A program made the translations under genes and the position numbers. This document shows, one piece after another, positions 51,401 to 58,400 of a DNA stretch of 64,000 nucleotides. Positions within the stretch are counted from its first letter, which is position 1. Every line of letters begins with the position of its first letter. Below the pieces are notes generated by a model. The model was given only the letters and a program-made list of their open reading frames with translations. It did no database searches and was not told where the DNA came from. Source of the stretch: Variovorax paradoxus B4 (GTDB lineage Bacteria; Pseudomonadota; Gammaproteobacteria; Burkholderiales; Burkholderiaceae_C); NCBI RefSeq assembly GCF_000463015.1, contig NC_022247.1:2418001-2482000 (forward strand). The letters are read 5' to 3'.

Positions 51401-52397
51401 GGCGGCCGCCGCCGGCCCCGGCGCCACGCTGCTGCCGGGCCAGACCGTCATCCTGAAGATGCCCAACGCACTGGCCGATGCCGCCATGGAAGGCGAGCGT
51501 CCGCGTCTGCGCGTGGGCAGCGCGCCGTCGCGTGTTGTGCTGCTGGGCCTGGGCGGCAACCTGCTGGCCGACCGGCTCGTGGGGCCGGATGCGGCGGGCC
51601 TGCCGGGGGCGATCGAGATCGTGGCGGGCACCGAGCGCATCGTGGCCATCGGCCAGAGCACACAGGCTGCCGCCGCGCGCGATGCCGGGCTGGCCGGCTG
51701 GCATGCCGGCATGCAGATGCCTTACGCCGGCTGGTCCAGCGCGGTGGCGCCCGGCTGCGTGGTGAAGTCGAACGGCGAGCCGCTGAAGCTGCACCGCGAA
51801 CGGCTCGACGCCGGTTGGGTCGGCGGCGCGGAACTGGCGCGCGGCGTCAGCACCGTGACCACCACCTTCGCCGAAGCCCTGCGCACCGTGCTTATCGTGC
51901 TGGACGACCCGAGCGCCTTCGGCGACCCGGCCGACGGCCGCCAGCTGGTGATGGGCCTGGACGGCGCCGAGCGCGCACAGGACGCCGCCGGCAACGAGCG
52001 CCCGCCCGTGCTGCTGGCCATGGAGAACCGCAGCGTGCTGGCCTATGACGTCGTTGCGGATGGAAGCAAGCCGGTAACGGTGAGCATCGCCACTCAGGAC
52101 GGCTGGTCGCTGGTGGGCGTGATGGGCTCGGCCCAGCTCGATGCCACGGGCGCGGTGGCGCTGGTGTCGGCGCGCGGCCTGAACGCGGCCATCCGGCCGA
52201 TGGCCGCCGCGGCCGAAGGCGCGCCGCCCAGCCAGCTCGCATGGCAGGGACCGGTGCGCGCACCGACCGAACGGCGCGCAGCCAAGGTGCTGGCCAGCAC
52301 CCGGCTGCCCATGAAGCCCATCGAACGTTCCACGCGCCCACCCGCCCGGCCCGCGACACGCGGCGGCAAGGGCCGCCGCAAGGGAGTCCACGCATGA
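42471..52397 (+). CDS. Giant 3308-aa protein with DUF6603-like region
   Basis: A 3308-aa protein, one of the longest bacterial proteins outside NRPS/PKS and adhesins. GGAGG precedes the ATG at 42471. There is no signal peptide or transmembrane helix. Residues 1-900 are beta-rich with many LALG/RLTL repeats; residues about 900-1025 look like a degenerate alpha/beta-hydrolase (VALAGAGHAARLA then LVTLGTPLSP, no nucleophile Ser); 1030-1930 is more repetitive beta-rich sequence; 1935-2575 (WIAIQKGFGPLYLEQVGFGA, GIGGGFGINRELIVPTDL) recalls DUF6603; the Ala/Pro-rich end closes with a basic tail (RPATRGGKGRRKGVHA). The stop overlaps the next start. Function unknown; a scaffold or shell-like role is possible. 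Confidence 0.8.
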   Translation: MSFATDDLGVLGNLAEALGIFEDGEPNPAWFGQPEASLKKMLSNPDQRQALIAFVDEAMGGADRSTDPRGVVWLPIVHIDDPDLTVSVTVDEQAADNTLHIGVALSVRTSGAVESNSSLAVPLFRAKKDGGPSVSNPLLLGSNGGRIRLATEIVIDGGPPVPGQARLGAIGIEVDLPTRPGDPKDPVFGLSLTGFQLPGATSPRDIRVAADGVDELDDALLDLVLALVKSQADSQPANSVIAAIGGLLGLKSGDAIPDFPITLLPTQGVQAITQWLHGLITNAASRNQWLGYLARLFGVAPPAPGQPVSFALGGGAALQVNLRVDTGPTGNARLTPTLGLVLGDASKRVEARADLFDVDLVTGAARALPQFGVWAAAGNAGARVLDLAGPPVARADTLRVGFALDAQRRLTFVLAADGVVLGSHSYPTLDLTSPDAVMDAVGNTVSDVAAQLLGNLGGALPAVRLLIGLDAPAGVTAITLPALMTNPVEAIGGYWQQLFAAAGSAATQVLAELRNLIADAGSAASAILGSGSALDPWRVPLIGPLALEFSADGPVVSIGLAVGTSVDQLGQRCTVIETRIAATLATLNLQTKTASLLPGVEGVLSARERGVSPPRVTLPLGDGTALTARGVGLRLGWTPAGGMSASVAAPDLQLALGDLGVPIAMPVIGADGNVTLPPVAWDGVEALVGYLGRLLGGVFGDTVKALGWSTDAPSTAGVADADARLRLAELVADPAQALAAWLPQLALSEAGPEVLSLLCDLFVGSGANQGIVVGTGHPDDPYRLAIGDGLPNIAVWLPPAGLAPRIVAAPESIRRWRPGGEGLPPEALAAGLEAEARVATDVRELVQDRDVAGGLTALALRWLGGDGRIAPPAAAPAGVNVDHAGFAAGQLLDQLDLQDLTGRVPTTTVYIALGANAWPLAPAGRRVNLGTPHLDASMFAAPVAATGDWFVVLGSRADCRAAASSTDGTPEQAARLARVLDALAGVSNDIAVVALAGAGHAARLAAQAQPKVTDLVTLGTPLSPIALTAISTQPTADALRLLNRLLPSPPTGPDDEPEDADLSLGRALVDSMMELSDRIDPGDDLRVPNDLPPAPRAGLAVNAVFGVVTQSQVARAITAIVAAGLAERARIRAQTALPRPTGVQAGLRLLVAPTSTGSLSISGSALLRLFKFDLAGGIDTGRHLRVQLRVGDRTGWLCANPGLELRAVSADIELPLDGAATGTATVTLHDARVFGQSWERLVLGTGEGAVPLLPEARVLLAAAVQRISVDAGDISSSASLALDALLGALGLGDPAGGLAGDALDQLLHDPGGLLRQRMAAAGADISDAVSVLLGPLSASVDLLSRTVHVSGGSDGSGRFGWHADVIASPAGLGGELRFGMDAPVSTGKLQLVLALDPLHILLRWHQAGGNVDDISLWPNPEPQAIARALARSAPSLGGHAALEMMRRADASVKPVIDAALDAFGLLTGAAGDAQRRIRPLAGLLADPAGYLRSAASVGANPARIQSLFDALRPLLGVGGANGSPLAIGSGISFSVAPAGAGARLALDVDASAWTAPGGGAGRLAAGAGASLTIHPGGAPALGMEMFLGLTGASSSGKQAVHARLGAGGIEVFLRPASGADISIVPFAGLGSLAAAVEAALPFLFDKLAESPAPVGPLVAKVGDALAMRSGAPAKFDGALLHDWGVHPAEKLVGALPSIGATLITELAPLLDSFLPAAVSASSAPGLLMVAIGGFELELDLTQGVVALEGHDIAVPGIDRMSFRLALSDTGIDEVSVTAGPATIDAGGVELRPFVTVAAGSAPLLDRRVVIGMAVDDTHRFALQWLLDTHQVSLVAIDGANVAGPGDDDPGKVALRVVEAVCDLVASVAMAQPAVTQLLNTAVGATTVRNMMRGVVLRDQANPTQLIDGMFDPATLLLRVQKLFGNIAAAGISIDLGDFILSFTKDSNNIIGLQLGIDGRFPLLTGDVMLWLENDDSWIEGNPPGDGGIFVGFLPTTGQIRFTPSLAVNGVGLRVGKSSGPLLDLGLTLETIALHVFARIAFGASPAEQLSGGVQLQFSNLAVSAGGAQGDNGIAQGVMKDTGPTPPKPAFSPALAIQKHGSQPVHVGLRAGDGDGPWWIAIQKGFGPLYLEQVGFGATMPGGKVSSVSLLMDGSVSMFGLSCAVDDLQITYLASRGDFFNPVNWHVDLAGLAVSANMAGLTIAGGLLKQQTPAGIEYLGMLLGRFAVYGITLYGGYGEGKVAGSEEKFTAFFAVGAVNGPIGGPPAFFLTGIGGGFGINRELIVPTDLSRFGDYPLIQALDIAAQPQNPMDQLRKLGAYFPMQKGSFWFAAGLSFNSFALVDGIAVVAVEVGDGLDINLLGLARMALPRPQVALVSIELALLVRFSSSEGVLWVQGQLTDNSWLLYQDVKLTGGFAYVIWFKGEKKGEFVLTLGGYHPDFHRDGYPVVPRLGLRWSVSDNIVIKAESYFALTSEALMAGGAFEASAHFGPAWAEVKFGCNGIVFFDPFHYHVDAYARIAAGVTIDTWIFGEVTISISLGASIDVAGPDFHGTATFEIGPIELTVSFGESDKAQKQPLPGPAFITKYLEAADNGAARPHALITGLGALPAKGEQSTPDGSSARPFVVVAEFTLTFTSTVPATSVTRVQPPAGMTSTSQHAASRAIGVAPMDKANLQPGIQLTWKRNGTQTFPFTATARPFGSFPVGVWGPAQDANNRKVPKAEMIEALNELDLVSVGKESVPGPEIPYYQVVPGVRKPLPFSRRTVDVNLIKSQAQAVAGLVTAPATVSAAFQQAGKYLTATPTAKASLRGERQSPPRMGTLAEGLQGDPGTVIPVVAPGREGKVYDHFVDAPVAVGFLPGATVDLRVVAPTRTTVKGSAKGWRKTPPTLASVEAERSKSIAARLVLAEPQAARAATGRQQTVIGMVEVPLTAVGHAAPAMVSRTGAEASMLGGFSSALVAGQTAPPVPKSARAAKAAAAAAGPGATLLPGQTVILKMPNALADAAMEGERPRLRVGSAPSRVVLLGLGGNLLADRLVGPDAAGLPGAIEIVAGTERIVAIGQSTQAAAARDAGLAGWHAGMQMPYAGWSSAVAPGCVVKSNGEPLKLHRERLDAGWVGGAELARGVSTVTTTFAEALRTVLIVLDDPSAFGDPADGRQLVMGLDGAERAQDAAGNERPPVLLAMENRSVLAYDVVADGSKPVTVSIATQDGWSLVGVMGSAQLDATGAVALVSARGLNAAIRPMAAAAEGAPPSQLAWQGPVRAPTERRAAKVLASTRLPMKPIERSTRPPARPATRGGKGRRKGVHA

Positions 52398-54463
52398 CCA
52401 CGCCCAAGATCGGCCACTTCATCCTGCACTCGAACGTGCTGCCGCAGGTCACGGCCGGCAAGTACCAGCTCGTCTCCGAGCACACCGGCCTGCCTTTCGA
52501 CGCGGTGGCCGAGACCACGCACGTGACGGTCTCCGCGCCGCGCTACACCATGCCGACGGACCAGATCCTGTCGACCTTCCCGCCGGCCAATGCCGAGGGC
52601 GCCTTTGCCGACCGGCTGCCGCAGATCGTGCTGAAGCGCCGCACGCTGCCGTGGGAGCGCAATCCGGCCGGCCAGATCCAGCCTTCGGCCACGCCCTGGC
52701 TCGCGCTGGTGGTGGTGGCCGAGGGCGAGGCGGCGCTCTCCACCGCCACCGCGGTCGCCAGTTGCGTGACGCCCGGCACCACGCTGCTCGACCCGTCGGA
52801 CCAGGACGTGCAGGAGGGCCTGTACCTGGCGGTGACCGAGTCGGTGGTGAAGAAGATCTTTCCCTGCCAGCAGGACCTGGAGTTGCTCACGCACGTGCGG
52901 CACGTGGACGTGAGCGACACCGAGCTGGCGATCGGCGACGACGACGGCTGGCTGGCCGTGGTGCTGGCCAACCGGCTGCCGGTGTTCGACCAGGCCAACA
53001 ACAAGGCGGTGCGCTACATGGCCTGCCTGATCAACATCGAGGGCCAGCTCGGCGCGCTGCCGCCGCCCGAGCCCTTCAACGAAAGCTTCGAGTGGGCGCT
53101 GGCGCAGGACTGGTCGGCACTGGCGCAGATCGATCCCGATGTCGGCCCCGACCCGCGGGTGATGGGCAACGTCGACCTGGGCGGGATCGCGCTGCCGGTG
53201 GCGGCCAACGTGCAGCATGCGGCCGCGCGCGCGGCTTCCGCTCCCGCGCGCGCGCTGCAGGCTGCCGCTGCGCAAGGCCAGCAGGCCGCGGCCAAGGTGG
53301 GCAGCACGCTCGACGGCTCGAAGTCGATGGCGCAGGCCTCGGTCTCGCAGCAGTGGGGCGGCATGCAGGCCGGCCAGGCGGTGCAGATGGCCGCGCGCGA
53401 TCCCGACGCCAAGATGCTGGTGCGCGACGCCATGGGCATCGGCTTCAGGCTGCCGATCCAGGCCTTTGCGATGGAGAAGGTGCTGCGCTTTCCGGTGCTG
53501 GCGCATTGGTCCTTCACCATCAACGAGGGCGCGACCTTCGAAAGCCTGATGGAAGACCTGGACGTCGGCCTGCTGGGCACCGTGCCGGAGGTGCCGCCGC
53601 AGGCGCCGCCCAAGCCCGGCCTGGGGCCGGAGGTGGTGCAGACCGGCCACATCGGCCTGGACCACCGCACGCGGCGCGGCGACCCGGTGCGCGCCTGGTA
53701 CCGCGGCCCCTGCGTGCCGCTGCCGACCCAGCGCGACCCGGGGCAGGGCATGGCGCCGCTGGCGCATTCGGCCGACCAGCTGCGGCGCGTGGTGCCGGAC
53801 GGGCGCGAAGACCTGTCGCTGGCCTCGGCCTTCGAGATCGGGCGGCTGCTGGCCTTGTCGCAACTGTCGGTGGTGTCGGCCTCGATGCGCTTTCGCAGCG
53901 AACAGTTCGGTGCGGGCCGTGTACGCGAGATCCTGGCGCGGGCCTTGCCTTACCAGTTGCCCGTGCTCACGGCCGGCTACGTGGACCTGGGGCGCTACGT
54001 GGCGATCCAGGCCATCGGAGAGATGGCCAGGCACCCCGACGAGATCCTCGGCCCGCGCCGGCCCGTGGCCGACCCCGGCCGCGCCATCAAGATGGAAGGC
54101 GACCTCGACGCGGTGGTCGCTGCCGGGCTCGGCCTGGACCTGGCCGTGCTGAAGAAGACCGGGGAGCAGATCGGCATGGTGGCGGCCCTGGCCCGGAGCG
54201 CCGTGCCGATTGCCAGCAAGGGCGGCGTGATGAAGATCGACGACAAGGCCGTGACCATCTTGCGCGGTGCCCTGCAGACTGAACTGGGCCACGCGCTGTC
54301 GGTGGCGATGCCGGCGGCGGCCAAGGTGGTGTCGCCCCCGCAGCCGCGCGCACAGCGCGGTGCCGGCGCCGCGCCGCCCCCGCAGCGCGATGCGCTGGAC
54401 GAACTCATCGAAAGCGCCGAGACGCAGGCCGACGGCGACGAGCAAGAGGAGCGCGAGCAATGA
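52394..54463 (+). CDS. Hypothetical protein of the giant operon (689 aa)
   Basis: I do not recognise the family. The ATG overlaps the stop of the giant gene (ATGA). No signal peptide. The N-terminal 270 residues are globular (KIGHFILHSNVLPQVTAGKY; LPQIVLKRRTLPWERNPAG), followed by an Ala/Gln-rich linker at about 275-310 (ARALQAAAAQGQQAAAKVG), then another globular part with VRAWYRGPCVPLPTQRDP and FEIGRLLALSQLSVVSASMR, and a very acidic C-terminus (ELIESAETQADGDEQEEREQ). The contrast between this acidic tail and the basic tail of the giant protein suggests contact, by inference. Confidence 0.75.
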   Translation: MTTPKIGHFILHSNVLPQVTAGKYQLVSEHTGLPFDAVAETTHVTVSAPRYTMPTDQILSTFPPANAEGAFADRLPQIVLKRRTLPWERNPAGQIQPSATPWLALVVVAEGEAALSTATAVASCVTPGTTLLDPSDQDVQEGLYLAVTESVVKKIFPCQQDLELLTHVRHVDVSDTELAIGDDDGWLAVVLANRLPVFDQANNKAVRYMACLINIEGQLGALPPPEPFNESFEWALAQDWSALAQIDPDVGPDPRVMGNVDLGGIALPVAANVQHAAARAASAPARALQAAAAQGQQAAAKVGSTLDGSKSMAQASVSQQWGGMQAGQAVQMAARDPDAKMLVRDAMGIGFRLPIQAFAMEKVLRFPVLAHWSFTINEGATFESLMEDLDVGLLGTVPEVPPQAPPKPGLGPEVVQTGHIGLDHRTRRGDPVRAWYRGPCVPLPTQRDPGQGMAPLAHSADQLRRVVPDGREDLSLASAFEIGRLLALSQLSVVSASMRFRSEQFGAGRVREILARALPYQLPVLTAGYVDLGRYVAIQAIGEMARHPDEILGPRRPVADPGRAIKMEGDLDAVVAAGLGLDLAVLKKTGEQIGMVAALARSAVPIASKGGVMKIDDKAVTILRGALQTELGHALSVAMPAAAKVVSPPQPRAQRGAGAAPPPQRDALDELIESAETQADGDEQEEREQ

Positions 54464-55479
54464 AGAACTTCATGGACGCCGCCATGGCGATCGACGCGGC
54501 GCAGGCCGCCGCGCTGAACTACGCCGCCTACGTCACCGACCACGATCCCGACGACGGCGACAACGTGGTGCCGCGCGAGCTGCGCCGCTTCATGGCACGC
54601 CTGCGGCTGTTGCACGGCGTGCCCTTCAACTACCTGGTGCCCGATGCGCAGTTGCTGCCGATCGAGACCATCCGCTTCTTCTACATCGACCGCGCCTGGA
54701 CCGACGCGCTGGTGCAGGGCGCCTTGAGCATCGGCACCATCTCCAGCGCCGACCGGGCGCAGCTGGAGGCCGTCTACCCGCACATCCGCGACGAGGTCGA
54801 CACGGCCGAGCGCTACGTGCGCGAGCCGCGCGCCGAGAAGAAGCTGGCCGGCGATGGCGGCACGATCACCGGCTTCGTCATGCGCTCGCGGCTGGTGTCG
54901 GGCTGGCCCAACCTGCATGTGCGCGCCTACTCGCGCGACCTGCTGCCCGACGATGCGCTGACCACCGCGGCCGAGTCCGACCCCAGCCGCCTCAAGGTGC
55001 TGCGGCTGGAGCGGCTGGCGCCGGCCGTGCTGCTGGTGCTGTTCGACGGCGTGCCGGCCGTGGTGCACATCGAGGAGCCGCGCCAGGGCATCCAGTTCGG
55101 CGTGCGGCTGGCCGACGGCGCGCAGCCGGGCCAGCATGTGGCCAAGGTGCAGCTGCGCGACTGCAACAACGGCAACCCGGTGCCGCCCTCGGCGCCGCTC
55201 GGCGCCAACAACTCGGTCAACGTGCCGTTCCGCCGCAATGCGCCGGGCGTGATCAACCTGGCCGAGCTGCGCAAGCGCCAGGCGGACAAGGCGCCCAATT
55301 CGGGCGGTACGCTGGAGCCCAACGAGTACGCGCTGCAGATGCTGCGCTTTCCCTTCCGCCAAGTGTTCGGCGACCCGAAGGACCTGGAGGGCAAGAAGTT
55401 CTACGGGCTCGACCAGTTCAAGGTCACGCTGCCCTTGAGCGAGTGGAAGAACACGCTGACTGCGAAGGTGAATTCGTAA
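54460..55479 (+). CDS. Hypothetical protein of the giant operon (339 aa)
   Basis: Unrecognised, with no signal or membrane segment. The ATG overlaps the previous stop (ATGA), and its own last base is the first base of the next start. A highly structured motif near residues 60-92 (YLVPDAQLLPIETIRFFYID then WTDALVQGALSIG) looks like a family signature. A later part has LERLAPAVLLVLFDGVPAVVHIEEP and, near the end, ALQMLRFPFRQVFGD. The smallest of the coupled proteins, it may be an adaptor between the larger ones. Confidence 0.75.
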   Translation: MKNFMDAAMAIDAAQAAALNYAAYVTDHDPDDGDNVVPRELRRFMARLRLLHGVPFNYLVPDAQLLPIETIRFFYIDRAWTDALVQGALSIGTISSADRAQLEAVYPHIRDEVDTAERYVREPRAEKKLAGDGGTITGFVMRSRLVSGWPNLHVRAYSRDLLPDDALTTAAESDPSRLKVLRLERLAPAVLLVLFDGVPAVVHIEEPRQGIQFGVRLADGAQPGQHVAKVQLRDCNNGNPVPPSAPLGANNSVNVPFRRNAPGVINLAELRKRQADKAPNSGGTLEPNEYALQMLRFPFRQVFGDPKDLEGKKFYGLDQFKVTLPLSEWKNTLTAKVNS

Positions 55480-58400
55480 TGGCCACGCAACTCAAGCTTG
55501 CTGCCGAGGACGTGCGTCAGCTAACGTACGGCAAGCGCTTCCTCGCCGCCGACCGCGCGCAGTTGGACGTGCGTGAGATCTCCACCTGGGACAAGTACCT
55601 GCTGCGCGAGCACCGCCTGCTGGTGCCGATGAACGTGCAGGCGCTCTATGTGCAGCCCGGCAGCGCCGAGCCGATGGTGCGGCTGCCCATGCTGGTGGCC
55701 GGCCCCACCGGCAAGGGCGTGGAAGACCCCGAGGACGGCATGCCCGACCCCTTCGCCGCCGGCACGCCGCGCCCGGCCGGCGTGCACCTGCACTGGGCCA
55801 TGCCCGACGCGCTGCTGCGCGGCACACTCGCCACGCGCGCCGACGGCGCCGCCAACCGCCTTGCGCTGCCGGTGCTGCCCGACCGCTGGGTGGTGCTGCG
55901 CATCCTATTGCCGCGCGGCAGCAAGAATGCGGTGACCACGGGCTGGGTGCTCGAGGCCGACCGCGCCATCGCCGTGCCGCTAGGCTCGTGGACGGAAGGC
56001 GGAAGCAAGAGCGCCGTGCCCGCCGGCGAAACGATCGAGCGCGGCCGGCTCACCGGCACCGTGGGCGGCTCGATCAGCTGGTCGGGCGTGTACGACGCGG
56101 TGCTCAACCGCTTCGCCTTCCACGACACGCTGGCCGACGTGGCGGCGCTCGCGCCCCAGGGCGTGGATGAGGACTGCGCCGCCTACGTGGTGGCCGGCTG
56201 GTGGAGCGACCCGGCGCTGGACCCGCTGGACAAGGCGCGCAGCAGCAACAGCCTGGACGAGCTGCTGGCCAGGCTGCGCTGGGGCCTGCTGTACGAGTGG
56301 GGCGACGAGAAGTGGACGCAGGAGCAGGACCGCGCGCAGTTCGAGCTGCGCAAGGCGCTGGGCCTGACCACCGAGGAGCGCTGGTCGAGCAAGCGGCCGC
56401 TGGACATTCCGGCGCCTGTCAAGCGCACCGGCGTGGCGGCTGCGGCGGCGGCCGTCGCCGCGCCTGCGCCGGCCTACACGCCCATCGACAAGACCTTCGT
56501 CGAAGTGCAGATGCTCACCGCCGCGTCGACCTTCTCGGCCGACGCCGGCCGCCGCTTCGTCGCGCCGCCGTGGCATCTGCGCTCGTCGCTGCTGCATGGC
56601 GCGATCTATGGCGTGCCGGTGGCGGGCACGGCGCCGGTGGACCGTCGGCCATCGGCCGGCACGCTGCGCGTGGCCATTGGCCAGCACGAGGACGAGATGC
56701 TGGCCGCGCTGTCGGCCGCGCCGCAGGCCACGCCGGAACAGCGGCGCGCTTCGGAGCGGCTGCTCACCGCCTTCACCGCGCAGAAGATCAACCGCCTGGG
56801 CTCGCCCGACGGCCTGGTGGAACTGGAAGAGCACGAGCACGCAGCCGCCTTCACCTCGGTGCCCGGCGGCATCGACGGCGACGACCGCTATATGCAGCGC
56901 GTGCAGACCGGCGGCGCCGGCGGCATGGCGGTGGGCAAGTACCGTGGGCAACGCGCGACGGCGAATGTGGAAGCGGTGAAGAAGGGCCTGGGCGAGGGTG
57001 CGCCGCGCGCGGCGCAGGCCGTGGGCGGCACCACGGTGTATTCCAGCAAGTCCAAGCCCACGCTCATCAACGCCAGCGCGGCGCGGGTGAACGACATTGC
57101 CCGCTCGCGCGTGGGCGAGGTGCTGGCGCCGACTGAATCACGCATCGTCAAGCGCCCCGCTGCGCGCTTCGCTTTTCCCGACGAGCCGATGGTGGCCATC
57201 CGCGGCGCCTCACGCAGCCTGCGCCACGGCAACGACGGGCGGGGCTCGGCGGCCGGCACGCTCACCTGCCGCTGGCCCACGCACGTGATCCAGGAGATCA
57301 GCGGCGTGATCGCCAAGGACCGCTTCGTGCGTTCGCTCGGCAACGGCTCGGTGCCGAGCGAGGCGCTCACGCTGGCGCGTGAGGCGGTGCTGCACGACCC
57401 CTACCACGACGACTGGATCGCCGATGCCGTCGCGCCGTCGGCGGCTGGGCGCACCGGCATCTTCAACCGGCTCAAGGCCGAGTCGGTGCTGCGCTTCGGC
57501 GTGGACGGCACCTATGACGGCGCCACCGCCTTCCTGGGCAGCGCAGCCGCGCCCAAGACGGCCCGCGCCGCGCGGGCCGGCGCTGCTGCGGCGGCGCAAC
57601 GGCCCATCGAACCCGGCGTGCAGCAGCACCAGCGCATGGTCGCGGACGAGACGCGCAAGCTCTCGCTCTACAAGGGCGCGGACCCCGACCTGGTGGGCGT
57701 GACCACCTGGGCGCAGCCGTGGATCCCGATGTGGCTGGAGTGGGAGCTGCAGGTGGAAGGCATCGACCCGCCCACGCTGGAGGCCTGGCATCTCGGCGCC
57801 GTTGACCTCGAAACCCAAGGCACCGCGGGCCAGGGCGCCGGCACCGTGTTGCGCGGACGCGCCCTGCTCACCACCGGCGCGGCCCATACCCTGCACCGCG
57901 CGATCTCCGATTGGCTCACGGCCGAGGACAAGCTCGACGCCATCCACGCGGGCCAGGTCGACGAGGCCACCGAGGCGGCGTACCAGACGCTCGATGCCGC
58001 GGTCGACAAGCTCGACGTGGTGACGGCTGCATTGGACGGCATGCGCACCCAGCTGCTGGGCCTGGCCGTGACCGATGGCCTGCGCCGCCCGGCCAGCGGA
58101 GGCGGCATTGCCAACCCGGCGCCCATCGCCCCGCCGCACATGCTGCTGGCCGGCGCGCTCACGCTGACGCGTGCGCGCCTGCTCGATGCCTTCGGCCGTA
58201 CGCTGGACGTGCCGGTGGGCCAGGTGGCCGTGCCCATGCGCAGCGCCCTGCCGGCGCGGCCCAATGCGCTGGCCGTCGCGCCGCGGCTGATGCGCCCCGC
58301 GCGCTGGCAGTTCAAGCTGGTCGACGCCAAAACCGAGGTCGGCACCGTGGGCGTGGATGCGCGGGTCGACCAGATCGACACCACACTGCAGGTGAACCCG

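Noticed and set aside
48396..52391. Very long minus-strand open frame (1331 codons) opposite the giant gene
   Set aside because: It is the GC-rich shadow of the plus-strand gene: Arg/His/Gly-rich, no family similarity and no ribosome site. The same holds for the minus-strand frames at 43875-47273, 59093-63202 and 16096-17673.
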